From UBA4744 sp963717135 (GTDB lineage: Bacteria; Actinomycetota; Acidimicrobiia; Spongiisociales; UBA4744), in NCBI GenBank assembly GCA_963717135.1, contig CAVQVN010000001.1, positions 3,686 through 67,685 of the forward strand: 64,000 nt of DNA, given 5' to 3'. Positions 27,781 to 36,728 of this stretch are shown here, one piece after another. Each line of letters opens with the position of its first letter. Position 1 is the first letter of the stretch. The notes beneath the pieces were generated by a model, which was not told where the DNA came from, ran no database searches, and saw only the letters and a list, made by a program, of their open reading frames with translations. A program made the position numbers and the translations under genes.

Positions 27781-28608
27781 ATGGACATAGGCCAGCTAGC
27801 AGATGGTCTACACGAATTGGAACCTGGCTACTGGGTTGCAGCGGACCAGGCAGCGGTCTCCTATCCACAGCACGGACACTCATCTTGTTTTGAACTGGAA
27901 GGCAGCTCCTATTGGTTTCAACACAGGAATGCCTGTGTGGCATCGATCGTCAGGAGGTACCTGCCTGCGGGACCGATCGTTGATATCGGTGGCGGGAACG
28001 GATTTGTTTCTTTGGGGCTTCAGGAAGCCGGGTTCGAGACCCTCCTGATCGAGCCAGGAGCGGATGGAGCGCGCAATGGCTTTGCGCGCGGTCTGCGGCC
28101 GGTGGTCCAGGCGACGTTCGAGAGCGCAGGTTTCCATGCACGGTCGCTGTCCGCGGTCGGGCTTTTCGACGTTGTCGAGCACATCGAGACGGACGTAGCG
28201 TTTCTAGGTGAGATACACACGGCGCTCCGTTCCGGGGGGCGTGCGTATCTCACCGTGCCGGCCTTCGGATGGCTCTGGTCGCTGGAAGATGTCCAGGCAG
28301 GCCATTTCCGTAGATACACTCGCCGCTCTCTGACCGAGACGCTCGAGGTGGCGGGTTTCCAGGTCGAGTTCGTAACCTACATGTTCTGGCTGCTGCCGCT
28401 TCCAGTGTTCTTCCTGAGATCCCTTGCCGGGAGGTTGAGGATCAGAAAAGCCGGCAACGAAGACTTGAGTCGGCGCGAACATCAAACGCCGGGGGGCGCC
28501 TCGGGAGCCGTTCTGGCAAGTCTGTTGACATTCGAACTGGATCGTCTCGGCCAGGGAAAAAGGATGCCGATCGGCTCCAGCATCTTGGCAGTGGCGCGCA
28601 AGTGCTGA
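27781..28608 (+). CDS. Class I SAM-dependent methyltransferase
   Basis: An intact 275-aa protein. N-terminal residues 1-55 include SYWFQHRNACVASIVRRYLP, a segment common in methyltransferases of polysaccharide clusters. Motif I is PIVDIGGGNGFVSLGLQEAG, followed by LLIEPGADGARNGFARGL, LFDVVEHIETDVAFLGEIH (motif IV, DVVEHI) and LRSGGRAYLTVPAFGWLWS. A HFRRYTRRSLTETLEVAGF segment and a hydrophobic stretch (VTYMFWLLPLPVFFLRSL) near residue 210 suggest membrane association. This pattern matches methyltransferases acting on polyprenyl-linked or lipid-linked glycans. It is convergent with rmlA. Confidence 0.8.
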   Translation: MDIGQLADGLHELEPGYWVAADQAAVSYPQHGHSSCFELEGSSYWFQHRNACVASIVRRYLPAGPIVDIGGGNGFVSLGLQEAGFETLLIEPGADGARNGFARGLRPVVQATFESAGFHARSLSAVGLFDVVEHIETDVAFLGEIHTALRSGGRAYLTVPAFGWLWSLEDVQAGHFRRYTRRSLTETLEVAGFQVEFVTYMFWLLPLPVFFLRSLAGRLRIRKAGNEDLSRREHQTPGGASGAVLASLLTFELDRLGQGKRMPIGSSILAVARKC

Positions 28609-28641
28609 ATCGAACTTGGGTCCGCCGGCGATGAGGGTGCC

Positions 28642-29514
28642 TCAATCACCGATCAAACGCAGCAGGTATTGACCGTACTCGTTGTGCCGTACCGGCTCAG
28701 CGAGCTTGGCGAGTTGGCTCGCATCGATATATCCCATACGGAAAGCGATCTCTTCCAGGCAGGAGATCTGGAGTCCCTGTCGTTCTTGGACTGTCTGAAT
28801 GAAGCTGGCTGCTTGCTGGAGAGATCCGGGTGTACCGGTGTCCAGCCAGGCAAATCCTCGGTGCAGGATTTGAACATTCAACTGTCCCCGATCCAGATAC
28901 GCGCGATTGATATCTGTGATCTCGAGCTCGCCGCGCTCTGAGGGCTTCAGATCTGCTGCCAGGCTGACTACCTGATTGTCGTAGAAGTACAACCCGGTAA
29001 CCGCATACTGGGACCTCGGTTGGATCGGCTTCTCTTCGATATCGACGGGTGTACCGGACGTGTCGATAGAGACCACTCCGTAGCGTGCGGGATCCTTTAC
29101 CCGATACCCGAAGACGGTGGCACCTTGCTTTTGAGCGGCAGCCTGTTGTAGAACCTCCGTCAAGCCATGTCCGTAGAAGATGTTGTCGCCCAGAACGAGC
29201 GCCGAGTGGTCATTACCTACAAAGCTCCGACCGATGATGAATGCGTCGGCCAGACCGCCGGGTTCGGGTTGCTCAGCGTACTGAAAGCTGAGGCCCCATT
29301 GGGTTCCATCCCCTAGAAGCCTCTCGAAGAGGAGTCTTTCATGCGGATTGGTGATGATGAGCATGTCTTTGATCCCGGCCAACATCAAAGTCGAGAGGGG
29401 GTAGTAGATCATCGGTTTGTCGTATACGGGCATCAATTGCTTACTGACGACCAGGGTGAGCGGATAAAGCCTGGTGCCCTGACCACCGGCGAGGATGATT
29501 CCCTTACGGTTCAT
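28642..29514 (-). CDS. rmlA: Glucose-1-phosphate thymidylyltransferase
   Basis: Makes dTDP-glucose from glucose-1-phosphate and dTTP, the entry step to dTDP-deoxysugars. The nucleotidyltransferase signature GIILAGGQGTRLYPLTLVVS starts at residue 5, followed by KQLMPVYDKPMIYYPLSTLM, the product-binding LVLGDNIFYGHGLTEVL and EKPIQPRSQYAVTGLYFYDN, and GFAWLDTGTPGSLQQAASFI near the end. At 290 aa it is complete. Its ATG overlaps the rmlB stop by four bases (ATGA), so the two are co-translated in the order rmlB-rmlA. Confidence 0.96.
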   Translation of the reverse strand: MNRKGIILAGGQGTRLYPLTLVVSKQLMPVYDKPMIYYPLSTLMLAGIKDMLIITNPHERLLFERLLGDGTQWGLSFQYAEQPEPGGLADAFIIGRSFVGNDHSALVLGDNIFYGHGLTEVLQQAAAQKQGATVFGYRVKDPARYGVVSIDTSGTPVDIEEKPIQPRSQYAVTGLYFYDNQVVSLAADLKPSERGELEITDINRAYLDRGQLNVQILHRGFAWLDTGTPGSLQQAASFIQTVQERQGLQISCLEEIAFRMGYIDASQLAKLAEPVRHNEYGQYLLRLIGD

Positions 29515-30578
29515 CGTCTCAAACCCAACCGCTCACCGCGGTAGGCACCACTGCGAATATCTTCCCACCACGATCGGTTGTCGAGATACCAGGCAACCGT
29601 TTCCTGTAGGCCGGTCTCCCAATCGCGGACTGGCTTCCAGCCGAGCTCATTCTCGATTTTTGAGGGATCTATCGCGTAGCGCCGGTCATGACCAGGCCGA
29701 TCCGGTACATGCGTTATCAAATCGCAGTAGCTGGTCCCGTCGGGTCGCGGCTGGAGCTGATCGAGGTATTGGCAGATCGCGACCACAACCTCGATGTTCG
29801 GTCGTTCGTTTCGGCTGCCGATCGTGTACACCTCACCAACACGCCCTTCGCTGATCACCGCAAGGAGGGCGTCGACGTGATCGTCGACGTGAAGCCAGTC
29901 CCGAATCTGAGCACCGTCCCCATATACAGGGAGAGGTCTGCTCTCGATTGCCGAGATGATCATATGAGGAATGAGCTTTTCGGGGAACTGATACGGACCG
30001 TAGTTATTGGAGCAGTTCGTGATGATCGTTGGGAGACCGTAGGTGTGATTCCAGGCGCGAACCAGATGATCCGCGGCTGCCTTGCTTGCAGCATATGGCG
30101 AATTCGGAGCGTAGGGCGTAGCTTCCGAAAACGGTCCATCGGATCCGACTTCGCCAAAGACTTCGTCCGTGGATACGTGAACCAGGCGGAATTCGGCGCC
30201 TTCGGCGGGTTCGAGTGTTTTCCAGTACGCCAGCGAGGTCTCGAGCAGCGTGTACGTACCCAGGATGTTTGTGTTGATGAAGGCGGCCGGTCCGTCAATT
30301 GACCGGTCCACGTGTGATTCGGCAGCAAGATGCAACACGGATGCGGGGCGATACTTGTCGAACACTTTCTTGAGCGTCTGCCCGTCGGTGACATCGACCT
30401 TTTCGGAGGTCAGGCGACTGTTGTCACCTCCTGTAGGCAACGAGGCAAGGTTCGCGGCATAAGTCAAGACGTCGACGTTGACGACGTGGTATTCATCGTT
30501 TTCGACCAGATGCCGGACAACTGCCGAGCCGATGAATCCAGCCCCGCCGGTTACGAAGATCGTTTTGTCTGGGGCCAT
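29511..30578 (-). CDS. rmlB: dTDP-glucose 4,6-dehydratase
   Basis: Converts dTDP-glucose to dTDP-4-keto-6-deoxyglucose. It is an extended short-chain dehydrogenase: NAD-binding TGGAGFIGSAVVRHLVEN near the N-terminus, the active-site Thr-Asp-Glu in VHVSTDEVFGEVGSDGPFSE, catalytic Tyr and Lys in YAPNSPYAASKAAADHLVRA, and RDWLHVDDHVDALLAVISEG. At 355 aa it has the usual length. It is followed by rmlA with a 4-base overlap and preceded by the formyltransferase with a 48-base gap. No rmlC or rmlD lies in the window, so the product is probably not rhamnose; the WecE-type aminotransferase upstream offers another branch. Confidence 0.96.
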   Translation of the reverse strand: MAPDKTIFVTGGAGFIGSAVVRHLVENDEYHVVNVDVLTYAANLASLPTGGDNSRLTSEKVDVTDGQTLKKVFDKYRPASVLHLAAESHVDRSIDGPAAFINTNILGTYTLLETSLAYWKTLEPAEGAEFRLVHVSTDEVFGEVGSDGPFSEATPYAPNSPYAASKAAADHLVRAWNHTYGLPTIITNCSNNYGPYQFPEKLIPHMIISAIESRPLPVYGDGAQIRDWLHVDDHVDALLAVISEGRVGEVYTIGSRNERPNIEVVVAICQYLDQLQPRPDGTSYCDLITHVPDRPGHDRRYAIDPSKIENELGWKPVRDWETGLQETVAWYLDNRSWWEDIRSGAYRGERLGLRR

Positions 30579-30626
30579 TTGAACCTTATCGGTAGGGGGG
30601 AAGGCGCTATTGAATGTATCAGGAGG

Positions 30627-31298
30627 TCAACCCAGGGTATCTGTCATCATTTCCGGTCGCGGGTTGATCGGTAGAGATCCATACTCTGCTCCATGGACAA
30701 TCACCCGCTTTCGGTCGCCCCTCTGCTGGATGTCGAGTCGCCCTTCTGACGCCCAGGCAATTGCCTGGCAGGCCATGATTGCTGCGTACTGAAATAGCCG
30801 ATGTTGGACTGTGCCTTCGGAGTCATCCGGCGAAATGGGGGTGACGGCCTGCATGATTGGAGGTCCCATGTCCACGGATGCGTCTATCAAATGCAATGTT
30901 GCTCCACCGAGCTTTGCACCGAAAGTGACCGACCTTTCGACAGGCCGAAATCCGGGAAACGCAGGAAGGAGTGAGTAGTGAACGTTAATGATCCGATCCG
31001 ACCATCTCGGGAGCACGGGTTCCGCCAACAGTTGATTGAATGTTGCAAGTATCCAATCCGGACGCCAGTCGTCGAGAACCAGGAGCAAGCGTTCGCTGTA
31101 ACCGGGTGGATCTTCGCCGATGGCTCGCGAGACGACAGCAGTTCGGATACCTGCCTGTCGGGCAACAGCCAAAGCTCCGGCGTCGGTCTGGTCGGCCACA
31201 ACACCGCAGAAGTCGACGTTTGGGTCTTCGGCGAATCTCGAGATCACGCGGCTCATTACGCTGCCTGTGCCGCTCGCCAGGAACCCGACCCGCGTCAT
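30627..31298 (-). CDS. PurN-like formyltransferase, probably sugar N-formyltransferase
   Basis: The 223-aa protein has the Formyl_trans_N fold: VGFLASGTGSVMSRVISRFA at the start, FCGVVADQTDAGALAVARQA, the catalytic region INVHYSLLPAFPGFRPVERS with Asn and His as in the NxHxSxLP motif, and GATLHLIDASVDMGPPIMQA with the catalytic Asp. PurN transfers formyl from formyltetrahydrofolate in purine synthesis. Here the gene sits in a dTDP-sugar operon (GT2, this gene, rmlB, rmlA) and overlaps the GT2 stop by ATGA. That context favours N-formylation of an amino sugar such as a dTDP-4-amino-4,6-dideoxyhexose. A purine role cannot be excluded. Confidence 0.75.
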   Translation of the reverse strand: MTRVGFLASGTGSVMSRVISRFAEDPNVDFCGVVADQTDAGALAVARQAGIRTAVVSRAIGEDPPGYSERLLLVLDDWRPDWILATFNQLLAEPVLPRWSDRIINVHYSLLPAFPGFRPVERSVTFGAKLGGATLHLIDASVDMGPPIMQAVTPISPDDSEGTVQHRLFQYAAIMACQAIAWASEGRLDIQQRGDRKRVIVHGAEYGSLPINPRPEMMTDTLG

Positions 31299-32299
31299 CG
31301 TGGCGGGTCCGCGGTGTGAGAAGGGTGGTGCCGCTCGGGAGGTAGTGGCAGGTTGTAGGTGGTGCTGGCATCGGCGGGTCCGATGACCCGGCGCGCCAAG
31401 TAGAGGGGCCGTCGCTGTGTTTCTTGCAGGGTACGTCCCAGGTACTTCACCCAGGATGCCGAGGATCAGGAGCTGGATGCCGCCAGGGCGCTGATCAGTA
31501 TCGCCAGGGTCGGGAAGCCGGATGCAGCGCCCCGCCGAACAGCACTCTCACGACGACGTAGATGCTGTATAGAAATGATCCCACGGTAACCACCAAACCC
31601 AACGCCGTTGCGAATCGGAGCGGCACGATACTCAGTGACGCCGTGGCATCCATGGCGAGGCCGGCAAGACTCTTCAGTGTGTAGTTACTTCGGGTCCGAA
31701 GGCCCGGCCCCGGGTCAACGTCGAGAACGACCGATGTGAATCCCAACCAAGCCGACAGTCCAGCGATCAGTCGGCGCCTTTCCTTGAGGCTGCGGAAAGC
31801 CCGGACATAGGTTTGCCGCATCCCTCGCATCATCAGCTGATCAGCGACTATCTCCCGGCCTCCAAGAACGCGGATGGCCTTCCAGAACCGTACGCGAGGT
31901 AGCTGTACGAACCGCCCTGCGCGGTTGAGAAGCTCGCCGTGTGTAGACGAAGTCGGCGCCGCCTTCCAGCTGCTCGATGATTGCGGGAATAGCCGACGGA
32001 GGGTCCTCGAGATCAGAGTCCAACACGATGACGTAGTCGGCAGTTGCGAAATCCAATCCGGCGGAAACGGCGATGTGCTGGCCGAAATTGCGTGATAGCT
32101 CGATAGCAACCACGTTGTCTCGTCGAGCCACCAACTCTTCGAGCTTGATCCATGACCGATCAGGGCTTCCGTCGCAGACAAAGATTATCCGGGTGTCCAG
32201 GGGTAGCTCAGCGGTCTCTGCTGTGACCGCCTCGAAGAACGCCTCAATAGTCGATTCGTCGTTGTACACGGACACCGCAATTTCCAGGCTTTGCGTCAT
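31295..32299 (-). CDS. GtrB/DPM1-type family 2 glycosyltransferase (frameshifted)
   Basis: ATG 32299 gives TQSLEIAVSVYNDESTIEAF, typical of polyprenyl-phosphate glycosyltransferases, then RIIFVCDGSPDRSWIKLEEL, LSRNFGQHIAVSAGLDFATA and the metal-binding YVIVLDSDLEDPPSAIPAII. Frames shift near 31925 and 31500. The second piece has SNYTLKSLAGLAMDATASLS and the first C-terminal membrane helix, the third a second helix and GEYLGRTLQETQRRPLYLAR (split by an indel), ending with TGA 31295-31297. Exactly 335 codons fit the coordinates. These enzymes charge undecaprenyl phosphate with a sugar for transfer outside the cell. The stop overlaps the formyltransferase start. Confidence 0.8.
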
Positions 32300-32418
32300 G
32301 GTCTGTTCCCACGTCGTCGAGCGTGTGCGGGTCGCCTCATCTAACCATGCGGACGTGTCGAGATTGGGGATTCCAATGGTCTGAGGGGATGAGCAGTTGG
32401 TTTGTCAGTCTTTCGTCG

Positions 32419-33126
32419 TATGCTGTCTGAGCTCGGCGGAGGAGGCGTCGAGCACGATCTGGTCATTCTGCAGCCGTTCTATCTACCTTACGGAGGGGTC
32501 TTCGAACTTGTCCGGCTGGCCGATGTGTTCGTCTTTTGACGATGTCCAGTTTGTTCCTCAGCATTGGCAGACCCGGAATCGGATCAAAGTCGCCGGTGGG
32601 ACCCAATGGTTGACGGTTCCCGTTAAGCGACGACATGGTCAAAGTATCAGCGAAGCGAGGATTGTCACCACCGCCAACTGGACGGACACCTCACCGCCAT
32701 CGAATTGGCCTATGCCAAGGCTCCTCACTTGGCCTCGCTCGAGTCCCTCTTCGACGGTGTATACGAGAAAGACTGGGAGAACCTTGTCGATCTCAACATC
32801 GCCGCATTTCGCTTGCTGGCAGGGTTGCTGGGGCTACAAGCAGAGTTCCGGAAATCGTCCGAGAACTGGCCCTACCTGGTCGTGGGAGCGATCGAGTTCT
32901 GGCGTACTGTCGAGCGCTTGGTGCGACCCGCTACCTGTTCCAGGTCCCCTCCGGTCGTGACTATCTGGATGAGGCGAGTTTCGCCACGGCGGGAGGTCAG
33001 CTCTGGGAGTATCCACCGGTTCGAGCACCCTTTTTATTCCCAGTCTGCACGAGCCATTCGTTCCCGGGCTATCAGTAGTCGATCTGCTTGCGAACGAGGG
33101 TCCGGCCGCGGGCAAGATCCTCAAGG
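32419..33126 (+). CDS. WbqC-family protein (frameshifted)
   Basis: Pieces in three frames join to a WbqC-like protein of about 230 residues: DLVILQPFYLPYGGVFELVR, then LADVFVF followed by FDDVQFVPQHWQTRNRIKVA and GGTQWLTVPVKRRHGQSISE, then AYAKAPHLASLESLFDGVYE, DLNIAAFRLLAGLLGLQAEF, and near the end FQVPSGRDYLDEASFATAGG and SVVDLLANEGPAAGKILKGC-like sequence. WbqC proteins (PF08889) are found in O-antigen and glycan clusters, often beside aminotransferases; their reaction is not established. It lies between the WecE-type gene (minus strand, convergent) and the GT2 gene (divergent). The exact start and stop are uncertain. Confidence 0.7.
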
Positions 33127-33192
33127 GTTGCGGATCGGGCCGTCTCCCAGCCTCGCGAATGGCCCGCCGAAGAGGACTGCCGAAGCCGGACT

Positions 33193-34355
33193 TCAGGTGT
33201 TTAGTGCGTCGACGAAAACCTCGATCGCACGATCGATTTCTTGCGATTGCAACACGTTGTAGAACGGTAGCCGTATCAACCGACCGCTGATGTCGTCAGT
33301 GACCGGGCAATCCGTCGCTTCAGCCCTGAATCGGATGCCGCCCTCCGAAGTGTGAAGGGGTACATAGTGGAAGGTGGAATGAACGTTAGCTTTCGCGCAT
33401 CTGGCATAGCGCCCTATAGCGCAGGCTGCAGGTCGGGGAGCAGGACGTAGAAACTGTGATATGCCTGTTCCCGGTCGTTGGGGATTCGGGGCAGTTCGAT
33501 ACCGAGCTGATCGGTCATCGGCGATAGTTGGTCTTCGTAATGATCAAACACAGCTTGACGGCTCTTGAGTATCTCCCATTCTCTTCTCAAGCTGACCGAG
33601 GTTAGGTACGCCGCCAAGAGGTCAGACAACCCGAACGACGACCCAGTGTCCACCCACGTGTACTTATCGACTTCGCCGAGCTGGAAGGAACGGCGATTCG
33701 TGCCCTTATCGTGAAGCACGTGGGCGCGCTCAATATCAGCTGGCTTGTTTAGAACGAGAGCCCCGCCCTCTCCACAGCTGATGTTCTTCATTCTCGTGGA
33801 AGCTCAGAGTGGAGAACCGGCCATAACTCCCGAGCGGGGATCCTCGGTAGGTGCCGAATCAGGCCGTGAGCATTGTCTTCGATCAGGGCGACTCGATCCC
33901 AGCCCGCCAACACTGCCTGGAGGTCTTTCCAGGTCGCAGCCGACGCCGGGCGTGGTGGCACCAGCCACAACTGCTCGGACCGTCTCGGTCCATTAGCTCG
34001 GCGACGTGGCTCAGATAGATCCCGAGCGTCACCGGTTCAATATCGGCGAAGATGATTCGGGCACCCGCTCGGACGAAAGCCAGAGCACTGGAAACGAAGG
34101 TATAGTGGAAGCGGTCGCGGTGTCGCCGGGTTGCAGATCGAGCAGCAAGGCCGACATCTCGAGAGCACTAGTGCAGGACGTGGTCAAGAGAACATCGGCC
34201 GAGCCGAGAGTTCCCTGTAGGAGTGAAGATACTCTTCTCGAGAAGGGACCGCTCGCGGACATATGTCCAGACTCCAGGCTCTGGAGCAGATACTCATGCT
34301 CCCGCCCGATGGACGAGGTCCGATTGAATGGGATCGAGGTGTTTTCCACAATCAT
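33193..34355 (-). CDS. wecE: WecE-type dTDP-4-keto-6-deoxyhexose aminotransferase (frameshifted)
   Basis: PLP-dependent DegT/DnrJ/EryC1 enzyme that aminates dTDP-4-keto-6-deoxyhexose. ATG 34355 gives IPFNRTSSIGREHEYLLQSL, then ADVLLTTSCTSALEMSALLL and DLQPGD, very close to E. coli WecE. After indels near 34090, 33830 and 33420 the protein continues with VALIEDNAHGLI, the Schiff-base region SFHE then KNISCGEGGAL with Lys, HVLHDKGTNRRSFQLGEVDK, YTWVDTGSSFGLSDLLAAYL and RLIRLPFYNVLQSQEIDRAI to TGA 33193. The reading frame breaks right at the catalytic Lys motif. With rmlA and rmlB it completes a route to dTDP-4-amino-4,6-dideoxyhexose. Confidence 0.88.
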
Positions 34356-34417
34356 GAATCCCCGATCAGGAGCGCGGGCTCCACTCGGTGTAGTGTCTAT
34401 TTTGCTGGTCGATTGTC

Positions 34418-35457
34418 ATGATGTGGGAGATCCCATTTCATGATGCACTGTTCCGGGTCGTTATCTCAATGAGAGAGCTTGCGTACTCGCCGGCGGTGAT
34501 GGTTGTCACGACCACAGATCTCGGTGGAGGAGCGTCTTGGGGACGTCCCCCTCACCGACGGGACGGGGCGCGATGGCAAATACTTCTTCGTGCAAGCTCG
34601 CGATCCATTGCTCCTCGAGCCCACCGACCACGCCGCGCTTCATGGAACGCCCCACATACCGATCACAGCGCTTGTTGTACCCGCTAATGGCGAGCGTCGG
34701 GTGATTGCTGGGCGAGACGGGGATCCTCTGGCTCATGCTGCTCATCAACGTCCTCGCAATAGGAGTGGGAACCTGGGCAACTGCCGCAGTAGCCCAATCG
34801 GCCGGTGTCAGCCGATGGTTCGGCCTAGCTTTTGCTCTAAATCCGGGAATTCTGTTCGAACTCGCCTTCGATGGATCGGGAGCGGTTGCTTGGGCGTTGG
34901 TGATGGTTGCTGTGTCTCTTCCTCCGTCCGACGCAGGTGGTTGGGAGCTGTGTTGGCTCTCTGTGGCGCAGTGCTGACCCGCGAGGTTATGTTTCTCCCG
35001 GTGGCTGGTTTGGCGATCTACTTCTGGTCTCGTGAACGCTCACAGGCGATCGCCATCCTGGCCGCACCGCTGCTTGTGCTCGCATCTTGGGCATGGTGGA
35101 TCCGCCGGCAGTTGGACGTGCCTGTCTCGACTATGGAGTCGAGCGAACTCGGGCTTCCCTTCGTCGGGTTGGGTCTTAGGCCCTTCGTGAGTTTGGCTCC
35201 AGCACCCTGGTTTGCGCTTGGTCGTCGGCTTGCTGGTCTTGGTGGTGGTCGTTGTAGCTCTGCGGCAGGTCGTGGCGCAGCGTGATCTATTAGCTCTGAC
35301 CGGCATCGGATTTGCAGTATTGGCGATCTTCCTCAAAGGCACCGTTTGGTTCAACTACTACGACAACACCCGGGCGATTGCTCCGCTCTTCACGACAATC
35401 GTGCTGGTTTGGGCGATCAGCGGGCAGATTGCTCGAGCCGGATCCTTGCATGGGTAA
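34418..35457 (+). CDS. Polytopic GT-C-like membrane protein, paralogue family copy 1 (frameshifted)
   Basis: Several frames combine. The first outer loop is VEERLGDVPLTDGTGRDGKY, then FFVQARDPLLLEPTDHAAL, and a tyrosine/arginine-rich turn (PTYRSQRLLYPL). Membrane helices follow (GILWLMLLINVLAIGVGTW; LGAVLALCGAVLTREVMFLP; AIAILAAPLLVLASWAWWI; LVVGLLVLVVVVVALRQVV). The signature of a Gly-Asp-Gly loop followed by a (D)PL turn and a YR.QR..YPL turn recurs in the two genes at 39.5-41.7 kb. Related proteins are often predicted as membrane glycosyltransferases. The ATG of the next gene overlaps its stop by eight bases. Confidence 0.6.
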
Positions 35458-36663
35458 CCGCCCGGCCGCCCTGCGGCGATACGCCCTGGTCCTGCTCGTA
35501 GGCGGTATGGCGGCCGTCCTGGCTGCCTGGGTGTTGTGGATGGGCGGCTTGATCGACTCCGGGGGGAGTGTCGGATCCCAACGGAAATCCGGTCGGCATC
35601 GACTACGCAATCTTCCACACTGGAGGGCGCCTGCTGGCATCCCAGAACGAGACGGGACTCTATGAGGACGATAAGTTCCTCGCCGCTCTGGCGGTCACAA
35701 CCGGCGAAGAGAACCAGGACCCCTCGCGGTTGTTCGTCAACCCACCGTTCTACGCGGCATTGTTCGCACCCCTTGCCAACGCGCCATACAGGACTGGCTT
35801 CGCTATCTGGACGGGGATCGGATTGGTTGCTCTCGGTCTAGGTCTCCGGCTGTTGGGCGCTCATCGGTGGGCACTTGTCGCCACTGCGGCGCTGTTGTTC
35901 TATCCAGTGTTTGTGGCATTCCGGCTTGGACAGAACAGTTTCGTGAGCCTGCTGTTGTTGGCTGACCTGTTTCGCGTGACTTCAGAAGGGCAAGCATGGC
36001 TTGGCGGGAGTTGCTTTGGGTTTGCTCGTCTTCAAACCTCAACTCGCTCTTGGTGCTGCAATTTGGTGGACTATCGACTGGCGTCGGTACCGCAGTGCAT
36101 GGCTATCAGTGAGTCGCACCCGCAGCTCTGGTGGCGATCGGCGGATGGCTGCTGTGGCCTGATGCCACTCGGGCTTATCTGGAGGATCTCCCTTCACTAG
36201 TCGGTTTCCGACACCCTCAGTTTCTGCGCAGCACCTTCAGTCCCTATGGGTTCTTTTCGCTCCTGGCGCCAGGCCAGGATACGCTCGTATACGTCTTAAC
36301 GGTTGTGGCGGCCATCGGAGCCATATGGTGGTTCTGGTGGTATTGGAGGGGTCACCGCTCCGATCTGGCGGGCATCTTCTCGTTATCTGTGGTCCTAACC
36401 CTGCTGATCAGTCCGCGTGGGTCGTGGTGTACGACTGGACGCTTCTCTTGATTCCGGCGGTCATCCTGGCGTCCCAGCGGATTGATTTGCGCGACACATG
36501 GTTGGGAATCGGCGCTATCGTCGCACTGGCCGCTAACGTCAGTACCCAATTCGCCGAGGCCCAACTGAACTCCCTGGGTTGGGCAATTCAAATCGCTGTT
36601 CCGGCGCTGGTGCTGGGAGCCATCGGGGTTTCTCGGGGGCTAAAGGCGAAGCCGGCGGCTTGA
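35450..36663 (+). CDS. GT87-family (DUF2029-type) membrane glycosyltransferase (frameshifted)
   Basis: ATG 35450 starts RRYALVLLVGGMAAVLAAWV as the first helix. After an indel near 35570 the outer loop reads NPVGIDYAIFHTGGRLLASQ and RLFVNPPFYAALFAPLANAP, which carries the D-Y-x-x-F and NPP(F) elements typical of DUF2029. Helices follow (IWTGIGLVALGLGLRLLGA; ALVATAALLFYPVFVAFRLG) with GQNSFVSLLLLADL, then LVFKPQ-like sequence after another shift, and DTLVYVLTVVAAIGAIWWFW and AIQIAVPALVLGAIGVSRGL at the end. Four frames are needed. Such enzymes use polyprenyl-phosphate mannose or arabinose; the sugar here is unknown. Confidence 0.65.
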
Positions 36664-36728
36664 CCCTGTTCCAGACCTTCTTGTCACACCCTCCAACTAC
36701 ACTCGGCCGTCCGAGGTCTGACGCACGT

